5,496 nucleotides of DNA from an uncultured Bacilli bacterium (GTDB taxonomy: Bacteria > Bacillota_I > Bacilli_A > RFN20 > CAG-826), in assembly GCA_944342125.1 (NCBI GenBank), contig CALVMF010000074.1, forward strand, positions 1 to 5,496. The letters are read 5' to 3'. The position numbers and the translations under genes were made by a program. Positions 1 to 5,496 of this stretch are shown here, piece after piece; within the stretch, counting starts at the first letter, position 1; each line of letters begins with the position of its first letter. Below the pieces are notes generated by a model. That model was not told the DNA's origin. It did no database searches and saw nothing but the letters and a program-made list of their open reading frames with translations.

Positions 1-133
1 TAATAAATATAAGCAAATCGAGAAAGTTCAAGTTAACTATAGACCTACTAGTGAAATTTTAGCTGATATTAAAAAATACTATGAAGAAGCCGAAACTTTG
101 CTAGCTGATTTAGAAAAGATGCTAAAGGAGTGA
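1..133 (+). CDS. hsdM: Type I restriction-modification methyltransferase subunit HsdM, C-terminal end (partial)
   Basis: Only the last 43 codons are present (reading phase begins at base 2) and the gene continues off the left edge. The visible tail is a charged helical stretch: a 'YRPTSEILADI' segment followed by an amphipathic helix rich in Lys, Glu and Leu, ending in LEKMLKE. This is how HsdM subunits usually end, with a C-terminal helix that packs against HsdS. HsdM is the adenine-N6 methyltransferase of the complex; none of its catalytic motifs (FxGxG, NPPF/NPPY) lie in this window. The call therefore rests on the tail and on the immediately downstream hsdS and hsdR. It ends in TGA, and its last codons form the ribosome binding site of hsdS. 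Another helical C-terminus is possible but unlikely in this context. Confidence 0.8.
   Translation, partial: NKYKQIEKVQVNYRPTSEILADIKKYYEEAETLLADLEKMLKE
125..133 (+). promoter_or_regulatory. Ribosome binding site of hsdS, overlapping the hsdM stop
   Basis: AAGGAGTGA lies 7 bases before the ATG at 141 and contains the TGA stop of the upstream gene. The close match to the Shine-Dalgarno consensus supports the ATG at 141 as the hsdS start rather than the ATG three codons further in. The overlap suggests translational coupling of the two subunits. Confidence 0.75.
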
Positions 134-140
134 CGACTGT

Positions 141-1163
141 ATGAAGTTAATGGACTTATTTGAATTTATGCCGAAGTCAAAATTCAGTGCCTCATATGGT
201 TCTGATAAAGGTAACTATCCATTTTTTACTTCATCTAACACAATAGATAAATATTGTGACGATTTTATTTATGATGGAGAATTTCTTATTATAGGGGATG
301 GTGGGACAGGTAATTGTAAACATTATAATGGCAAGTTTTCTGTATCTGACCACAATTATGTTCTTAAACCTAAAAGTCAAACCAACGCATTATCTGTTAA
401 ATATTTTCTAGAAAAAGACAATTATCAGATTCTAAATGATGGTTTTAAAGGCATTGGAATAAAGAATGTTAGTAAATCATACATTCAAAACATTGATTAT
501 AAATATAACCAACATTTTAGTCAGAATGAAATAGTAAAAAAACTTGTTCTAATCGAAAAAAATATAGAAAGAGAGAAACAAAGTATTAATTCTCTAGACT
601 GTTTGATTAAATCACGATTTAATGAAATGTTTGGAGATGTTAAATCTAATTCAAAAGCTTTATTAACAGTAAAGGGAGACAAATTATTTAAATTTAGTAG
701 TGGAAAATTCCTTGAAGTTAACAAGCGACTTAATGAAGGCATTCCGGTTTATGGCGGCAATGGAATAGCCTGGTATACTAATGAATCACTTATAGAATAT
801 CCAACAATCGTTATAGGTCGAGTTGGCGCATATTGCGGGAATGTGCGACTAGTAAAAGAAAAATGCTGGATAACAGATAACGCATTATACATTAAAGAGT
901 TTAAGAACTCTAACTTAAATTTAACTTACTTATTGTTTCTTTTTGAGCAAATTGAATTTAATAGATTTAATGACATTGTAGCTCAACCTAAAATTACTCA
1001 AAAACCACTCGAAAATTATCTTTATCCAATACCTTCAATAAATGAACAAAATCAATTTGAAACTTTTGTAAATCAGATCGATAAATTGAAATTTAACTGC
1101 CAACAACGAATAAAACTTTACCAAGAGCTTTTAGATAAAAAAATGGATGAATATTTTGGATAA
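141..1163 (+). CDS. hsdS: Type I restriction-modification system specificity subunit HsdS
   Basis: This 340-residue protein is the DNA-recognition subunit of the type I complex; each of its two target-recognition domains reads one half of a split DNA site. Domain 1 spans about residues 1-125, with YPFFTSSN at 26-33, a FLIIGDGGTGN segment at 48-58 and a closing GIGIKNVSKSYIQNI. A helical conserved spacer follows at about 127-166, ending NEMFGD. Domain 2 spans about 172-300, with IPVYGGNGIAWY at 201-212, PTIVIGRVGAYCGNV at 221-235, AQPKITQKPLENYLYPIPSINEQ, and a terminal helix ending DEYFG. The two spacer helices end alike (NEMFG, DEYFG), which reflects the two-fold repeat of the family. It is somewhat shorter than many HsdS proteins (often near 400 residues), mainly because domain 1 starts almost at residue 1. 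It starts 7 bases after hsdM with an overlapping ribosome binding site. No frame damage is seen. The recognised sequence cannot be predicted. Confidence 0.95.
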   Translation: MKLMDLFEFMPKSKFSASYGSDKGNYPFFTSSNTIDKYCDDFIYDGEFLIIGDGGTGNCKHYNGKFSVSDHNYVLKPKSQTNALSVKYFLEKDNYQILNDGFKGIGIKNVSKSYIQNIDYKYNQHFSQNEIVKKLVLIEKNIEREKQSINSLDCLIKSRFNEMFGDVKSNSKALLTVKGDKLFKFSSGKFLEVNKRLNEGIPVYGGNGIAWYTNESLIEYPTIVIGRVGAYCGNVRLVKEKCWITDNALYIKEFKNSNLNLTYLLFLFEQIEFNRFNDIVAQPKITQKPLENYLYPIPSINEQNQFETFVNQIDKLKFNCQQRIKLYQELLDKKMDEYFG

Positions 1164-1178
1164 AATGAGGTTAAACGT

Positions 1179-4022
1179 ATGTCGATGAGCGAAAAAGAAA
1201 CTAGGCTAAAATTAATCGATCCCAAATTAAGAAGAGCAGGATGGACTATTTTAACTGATAAAAATATCATTGAAAAAAGTAAAGCATGTATCGAGACGCC
1301 TGTAGTTGGGATGCCTAAAACTTCAGAAAATACAACTGGAAATGGGTTTGTCGATTATGTCCTTTTTGGAGATGATGGTAAACCTTTAGCTTTAATTGAA
1401 GCTAAGAAATCATTACTCAACGAAGAACAGGGTAAGGTACAAGCATGTTTATATGCTGATTGCTTAGAAAAACAATATGGTGTTAGACCAATCATTTATT
1501 ATACAAACGGATATGAAATAAAAATTATTGATGGTCTATATCCACCTAGAACTATATTTGGCTTTCATAAAAAAGACGAACTTGAATATATAATTCAAAA
1601 ACGAAATTTTAAATTAGATGATACTTACCCTAAAATTGAGATTTGCGATAGATATTATCAAAAAGATGCAATCGAAGAAGTTATCAAACATTTTAAGTCT
1701 CGTCATTCGAGATCACTTATAGTTTTAGCTACAGGGACTGGTAAGACAAGGGTTTCATGTGCCATAAGTGACATTTTTTTAAGAAATAACTATGTTAAAA
1801 GAATTCTTTTTTTGGCAGACAGAAAAAATCTTGTTAAGCAAGCAAAAGAAGAGACTTTTGAAAAGTTCTTACCTGATACTTCAATGATGGTTATCGTTGA
1901 AGGGCAAAAGGAAGGTGATGAAAGTAAGGCGAGAATAGTTTTTGCGACATATCAATCCATGTTATCAATTATTAAAGATAGCTCAACTTGTCCATATGGT
2001 ATTGGGCATTTTGATTTAATTATTGTCGATGAAGCCCATAGAAGTTTGTTTAATAAGTATGCTGAAATATTTGATTATTTTGATGCTTTAATGATTGGCT
2101 TAACCGCTACACCTCGTAATGATATTCATAAGTCAACATATAAAGTTTTTAACTTAGATACTGAAATGCCAAATTATGAATACGACTTGGTAAAAGGCGT
2201 TAAAGATGGATATTTAACTTATTATAGGGCTTTGGATAGAACCCCTGATATTTTGAAAGATGGCGTAACTTATGCTGATTTATCCCCTGAAGAGCAAGAG
2301 GAATATGAGGATAAGTTTACAGATGATGATGGCAATATTCCTGAAAAAATAGAGGGGAAAAAGTTTTATAGTATCATTACTAACAAAGACACAATTCGTA
2401 CAGTCCTCCAAGATTTAATGGAAGAAGGATTAAAAGTTAATAATGGTGATGAACTAGGTAAAACTATTATTTTTGCTAGAGACCATAACCACGCTTTAAT
2501 GATTCAAGAAGAATTTAGAAGACTGTATCCAGATTTATGCAATCCTAATGGGCAAAACGGCGTAGATTATCTTGTTGTAATTGATAACAAAATTAAATAT
2601 AACGAACATCTGCAAAGAGAATTTAAAGAAAAACAATCGATTAGAATTGTTGTATCGGTTGATATGATGGACACAGGGGTCGATATTCCTGAAGTTGTTA
2701 ACCTTGTATTTTTCAAAAAAGTTTTATCAAAGATTAAATTTTGGCAGATGATAGGTCGAGGTACAAGATTGTGCGATAATCTTAAAGTTATATCACCATC
2801 AAAATCTTATTTCGAAAGAGTAATAAATGATAAGGATAGGCAACTTTATAATAGTAAACAGGGTTTTCTAATATTTGACATTTGTAATGTGTTCCCGTAT
2901 TTTAAACAAAATCCTGATGGTAGAACTGATAGATCAGATGCTTCACTTTCTTTATATCAGAAGATATTTGTCGAAAAAGTAGCTCTATATAAAGTTATGC
3001 AAAATAATTACGGAAAACTTAATATTGAAGATAAAAAATATTTCGAAAGATTTAGAGAGCAATTAATAGCCGAAATAAGGGAAATGAATAAGAATTATAT
3101 TGGAGTTCAAAAAGCTCTGAAATATGTACATAAATATTCTGAGTTATCTGCACGGAGTGATTTTACTCAAACCGAGTTTGCCGAAATTAAGAAGTACATT
3201 GCTCCGAACTTGAGTGGAGAAATTGATTTAGAAAGCGCCAGGATGTTTGATTATTTGTGCTACCGTTTTGCATTCACGAAATTCTATTCAAGTAATGACT
3301 TTAAAAAGGTTGCTCAAACAATCTACCGATTAGGTGCTTATTTAATAAACTATAAAAGTCATATTTATGAAGTATCCCAACATAAAGCAACACTTGAATA
3401 TATGATTAGCAAAGACTTTTTAAATGACTCGACAGTTACTAAAGTTGACGAAATAAGAGATGAAATTAGGAATCTCATTAGGTTTATTGACCCTTCGGCA
3501 TTTGAGCCACTTATCACTGATTTTAAAGACAAGATAAGTTCTTTTGAAGATGCTGATGAAACGCCTGTCAAATTTAGTGTGGATCCAAATGAGTTTCAAA
3601 CTTTAGAGGAAAAAGTGAAGTTTTACATAAATAATCATTCAAATGACTTACTTGTAAAAGAAGTATCGCTGATGATTAAACCGACCACTGATGCCTTCTG
3701 TAAGTTTAAAAACGAAGTAATAAAAATGACGCGTTCTGCTGACGAATATAATTCTGTTTTTCCAGACGATAACTCATTAATTATCTTTGTTAGAAAGAAT
3801 GTACCGTTCAATCCTGTGGCGTTGAATGAATTTTTAGAGTATTTAAAAACAGGTGGATTTAATGATGACCAAATTAGTTATACTAAGGAATTATTAGTAT
3901 TTATTTCTGAAAATGGTAAATTTTCTAGGGAAGATTTATTAAGAGAAGAACTAAATTTTGGAGCACTTTTCAATAGTATTCAAATAAATACTTTAATAAA
4001 CGAAATCGAAAAGAGAATGTAA
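1179..4022 (+). CDS. hsdR: Type I restriction endonuclease/translocase subunit HsdR
   Basis: The 947-residue motor and cutting subunit hydrolyses ATP to pull in DNA after binding an unmethylated site, then cleaves it. The N-terminal PD-(D/E)xK nuclease is visible as Asp59 (GFVDY) and Glu74-Ala-Lys76 (LIEAKKS). The superfamily 2 helicase motor follows: Gln161 in RYYQ, Walker A ATGTGKT at 184-190, DEAH at 284-287, LTATP at 308-312, SVDMMDTGVDIP at 493-504, and QMIGRGTRL at 523-531. An acidic insert near 368-390 lies between the two motor lobes. The rest, from about 600, is a helical C-terminal region of EcoEI type (PF08463-like; RNLIRFIDPSAFEP and ITDFKDKI), which joins HsdR to the methyltransferase. 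All key residues are present, so it should be active. The start at 1179 has GAGG at 1167-1170, 8 bases upstream; an ATG two codons further in is a less likely alternative. It follows hsdS by 15 bases. Confidence 0.97.
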   Translation: MSMSEKETRLKLIDPKLRRAGWTILTDKNIIEKSKACIETPVVGMPKTSENTTGNGFVDYVLFGDDGKPLALIEAKKSLLNEEQGKVQACLYADCLEKQYGVRPIIYYTNGYEIKIIDGLYPPRTIFGFHKKDELEYIIQKRNFKLDDTYPKIEICDRYYQKDAIEEVIKHFKSRHSRSLIVLATGTGKTRVSCAISDIFLRNNYVKRILFLADRKNLVKQAKEETFEKFLPDTSMMVIVEGQKEGDESKARIVFATYQSMLSIIKDSSTCPYGIGHFDLIIVDEAHRSLFNKYAEIFDYFDALMIGLTATPRNDIHKSTYKVFNLDTEMPNYEYDLVKGVKDGYLTYYRALDRTPDILKDGVTYADLSPEEQEEYEDKFTDDDGNIPEKIEGKKFYSIITNKDTIRTVLQDLMEEGLKVNNGDELGKTIIFARDHNHALMIQEEFRRLYPDLCNPNGQNGVDYLVVIDNKIKYNEHLQREFKEKQSIRIVVSVDMMDTGVDIPEVVNLVFFKKVLSKIKFWQMIGRGTRLCDNLKVISPSKSYFERVINDKDRQLYNSKQGFLIFDICNVFPYFKQNPDGRTDRSDASLSLYQKIFVEKVALYKVMQNNYGKLNIEDKKYFERFREQLIAEIREMNKNYIGVQKALKYVHKYSELSARSDFTQTEFAEIKKYIAPNLSGEIDLESARMFDYLCYRFAFTKFYSSNDFKKVAQTIYRLGAYLINYKSHIYEVSQHKATLEYMISKDFLNDSTVTKVDEIRDEIRNLIRFIDPSAFEPLITDFKDKISSFEDADETPVKFSVDPNEFQTLEEKVKFYINNHSNDLLVKEVSLMIKPTTDAFCKFKNEVIKMTRSADEYNSVFPDDNSLIIFVRKNVPFNPVALNEFLEYLKTGGFNDDQISYTKELLVFISENGKFSREDLLREELNFGALFNSIQINTLINEIEKRM

Positions 4023-4049
4023 ATTTTAACATAACAAATGCTTTTAATA

Positions 4050-4060
4050 AAGGAGAAGGA
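4050..4060 (+). promoter_or_regulatory. Ribosome binding site of the broken GIY-YIG gene
   Basis: AAGGAG followed directly by AAGGA gives two Shine-Dalgarno matches, 12 and 7 bases before the ATG at 4068. The site is undamaged, so the first 33 codons of the decayed gene could still be translated. It also fixes the original start of that gene. Confidence 0.65.
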
Positions 4061-4067
4061 TTAATTT

Positions 4068-4758
4068 ATGGAGAATACACAAGGAGTGATTTATATTCTT
4101 ACAAACCCATCATTTACAAATTACGTAAAAATTGGTTATGCGTATGATGTAAATAAAAGACTTAAATAAATTAAATAGGAGTGAATGCATACTTTTTGCT
4201 TTTAGGCTTTATGCCTATTACAAAGTTCCTAAAAGACTCACTGATATGAAGCTTCATCAAATGATCGATAAATTAGACCCTAATTTGAGAAGTATTGAAG
4301 AATTTGATGGGAAAACAAGAAAACGTGAATTTTATAATATGTCTTCAAGCGACGCCTATTCTATTTTCGAAACAATCGCTCAGATTAATGGTCCTGAAGA
4401 TTATCTAGTTATGGTTTAACCATCTGATAAGCAAATTAAAGATGAGGAAGAAGCAGAAGAAATAAGAGCTAAAAGAAGTTATACATCATTCCTTAAATTA
4501 GACTGGATGTTAGAATAAGGCATCGTTAATGTAGGTGATAAAATTTGCGTCATATCACATCCTGAAGAAGTTGCTACGATAGTTGATGGTAACCATGTTG
4601 AGTATAAAGGCAAACTTATGGCTGCGCATAGATTTGGTTGCTTGGTAACTGGTTGGAAAGCAATTCAAATTTATTCAACTATGAAATTAATAAACAGCAA
4701 AAAAACTTTAGGAGAGTAAAGAGAAGAAAAAATGAGAGAATTAGGGATGTTGGATTAA
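4068..4758 (+). pseudogene. Decayed GIY-YIG (T5orf172/MUG113-like) nuclease family gene
   Basis: The ATG at 4068 opens a 33-codon frame (GVIYILTNP, then YVKIGYAYDVNKRLK) that stops at TAA 4167-4169. Homology-like sequence resumes one base later, in the frame starting at 4168, and runs to TAA 4756-4758. It is broken only by in-frame TAA at 4417-4419, 4516-4518 and 4717-4719. With the extra base removed and the stops read through, the product would be about 229 residues. The nuclease fold signature is VIY at residues 7-9, KIG at 21-23, Arg31, then a family-typical stretch (KLHQMIDKLDPNLRSIEEF, KREFYNMSSSDAYSIF) whose REFY glutamate (codon 4327-4329) is the likely metal-binding residue. The last third (VGDKICVISHPEEVATI, VEYKGK, FGCLVTGWKAIQIY) resembles a small DNA-modification-associated domain of RAMA or DUF4357 type; that assignment is tentative. 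GIY-YIG proteins of this family cut DNA and occur beside restriction systems. Placement 45 bases after hsdR suggests a former fourth operon member. As it stands it should be non-functional. Confidence 0.88.
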
Positions 4759-4813
4759 TTTGATTTTATATCCAATTTAAAAGTTTTTTAAGAGACGTTA
4801 ATAATTATTTGAA

Positions 4814-4836
4814 TATGATTTTGAAACAAAATTATA
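4814..4836. terminator. Imperfect inverted repeat between converging genes, possible weak terminator
   Basis: TATGATTTTG and CAAAATTATA face each other across an AAA loop, giving a 10-pair stem with one G.U pair when read on the plus strand. It lies between the end of the broken GIY-YIG gene and the end of the convergent araC-type gene, where a terminator is expected. The stem is almost entirely A/T and no U-run follows directly on either strand (the nearest plus-strand T-run is at about 4849-4854), so it does not match a standard intrinsic terminator. The rest of 4759-4893 shows no gene or clear promoter. Confidence 0.25.
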
Positions 4837-4893
4837 ACGCAAATAGATCTTTTTCCCGCAAAACTCAACTATTTTTAGAAAATTATCAATAAT

Positions 4894-5496
4894 TTAACTA
4901 CTTTTTAACTCCACACGATATTCACTCGGAGTCTTTTTCATCACCTTTAAAAAGGTCTTTGTAAAGTGAGGTGAAGAAGAAAAACCTAGATATTCGCTGA
5001 TGTAAGCAATCGATTTTTTCTTGTCTTTTAAAAGTTCTAAACTTATTTGAATTTTCTTTTCTAAAATAAACTGAGTTAAAGACTCACCTGTTTCTTTTTT
5101 AAATTTAAAAGAAAGATTGCTTTTAGACATATAAAAATAAGAAGCTAACTCATCAAGTGTTATATTTTTAGAAAGGTTTTCTAAAATGTAAGTTGTTACC
5201 TTATTAGCTATCTCACTATTATTATTTCCTTTATATAAAGATACTTTTTTAGTGTAAGCGGTGATACATTCTAAATTCAAATTGGTGATTTCTTCAACCG
5301 AATTTAAAGTTTCTAGTTTCATTATAAAAGCATCGCTCATTCTTAAGGCGTCTTCTGGATTTACTCCAGCTTTAATAGCTTCCCTAGAAATTAAAGTAAC
5401 GCTAACGATAAATAAGTTTTTCTCGTTTCTAATTGGAGTATTAGCGATTTGACCAGCTCTTATTGTTCGCATATTTTTAATGAATAGATTTAAAGC
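4894..5496 (-). CDS. AraC-family transcriptional regulator, C-terminal part (5' end beyond window)
   Basis: This DNA-binding regulator has a C-terminal AraC/XylS domain of two helix-turn-helix units. Numbered from the ATG at 5472, the first is at about residues 104-129 (ITLDELASYFYMSKSNLSF) and the second at about 154-186 (SIAYISEYLGFSSSPHFTKT), closing with the family hallmark KKTPSEYR. Upstream lies a helical region (KNLFIVSVTLISREAI, GVNPEDALRMSDAFI) typical of the linker in longer Firmicute AraC regulators. The ATG at 5472 is probably not the start: no Shine-Dalgarno precedes it, the frame stays open for 8 more codons to the window edge, and the protein would begin in mid-domain. The stop is TAA at 4894-4896. 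The sensing domain and ligand are out of view, so the regulated pathway is unknown. It converges on the hsd operon; regulation of that operon is possible but nothing here shows it. Confidence 0.92.
   Translation of the reverse strand, partial: ALNLFIKNMRTIRAGQIANTPIRNEKNLFIVSVTLISREAIKAGVNPEDALRMSDAFIMKLETLNSVEEITNLNLECITAYTKKVSLYKGNNNSEIANKVTTYILENLSKNITLDELASYFYMSKSNLSFKFKKETGESLTQFILEKKIQISLELLKDKKKSIAYISEYLGFSSSPHFTKTFLKVMKKTPSEYRVELKSS

Noticed and set aside
521..742. Open frame of 73 codons on the minus strand inside hsdS
   Set aside because: It lies wholly inside a well-supported gene on the other strand, has no recognisable domain and looks like a low-complexity antisense shadow.
1..1163. 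Mycoplasma-type genetic code (TGA as tryptophan)
   Set aside because: TGA at 131-133 ends hsdM right where hsdS begins, and tryptophans in hsdS and hsdR are encoded by TGG.
3365..3571. Open frame of 68 codons on the minus strand inside hsdR
   Set aside because: It is antisense to the conserved C-terminal region of HsdR, with serine/leucine-rich low-complexity content and no family match that I recognise.
4068..4758. Internal TAA codons as recoded sense codons or programmed frameshifting instead of gene decay
   Set aside because: hsdS, hsdR, the AraC-type gene and the remnant itself all end in TAA at natural protein ends, and hsdR has no in-frame TAA over 947 codons. One frameshift plus three stops is too many for programmed recoding.
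4880..4895. A/T-only palindrome (AAATTAT, CA, ATAATTT) at the stop codon of the AraC-type gene
   Set aside because: Its stem is 7 A/T pairs with a 2-base loop too small to form as written, and no T-run follows it. It is likely chance in AT-rich DNA rather than a terminator.
5261..5452. Open frame of 63 codons on the plus strand opposite the AraC-type gene
   Set aside because: It is fully antisense to the regulator. Its hydrophobic look follows from the complementary codons, and no ribosome binding site is evident.
1..5496. Insertion sequence, CRISPR array, tRNA/rRNA gene or attachment site
   Set aside because: No transposase or integrase coding, regularly spaced repeats, cloverleaf or rRNA-like sequence was seen on either strand.

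Overview
The window is an AT-rich bacterial stretch holding the distal part of a type I restriction-modification operon on the plus strand, followed by the 3' part of a regulator gene on the minus strand. The low GC content, lysine/isoleucine/asparagine-rich proteins, strong AGGAG-type ribosome binding sites and an AraC-type regulator of a style common in Firmicutes suggest a low-GC Firmicute or a relative such as an Acholeplasma-like or Erysipelotrichia lineage. TGA ends the first gene and tryptophans are encoded by TGG, so this is not the mycoplasma code. The species cannot be named from this sequence.

Layout: (1) 1-133, last 43 codons of a probable hsdM (DNA adenine methyltransferase subunit), cut by the left edge. 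(2) 141-1163, hsdS, the specificity subunit, with two target-recognition domains separated by a conserved helix. (3) 1179-4022, hsdR, the motor/endonuclease subunit, with nuclease and helicase motifs all intact. (4) 4068-4758, a decayed gene for a GIY-YIG (T5orf172-like) nuclease family protein. It keeps its ribosome binding site and recognisable nuclease residues but carries one frameshift and three internal TAA stops. (5) 4759-4893, a short AT-rich space between converging genes, with one imperfect inverted repeat. (6) 4894-5496, minus strand, the C-terminal 200 residues of an AraC-family regulator that runs off the right edge.

The first three genes lie 7 and 15 bases apart in the order M-S-R and look like one transcript. 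HsdM and HsdS would form the methyltransferase, and adding HsdR gives the translocating restriction complex. The fourth cistron follows hsdR by 45 bases with its own Shine-Dalgarno, so it was probably an accessory nuclease of the same defence operon that has been lost recently. The AraC gene faces the operon and has no evident functional link to it. I see no wholly new system here. The most notable item is the freshly broken fourth gene next to an otherwise intact type I system.
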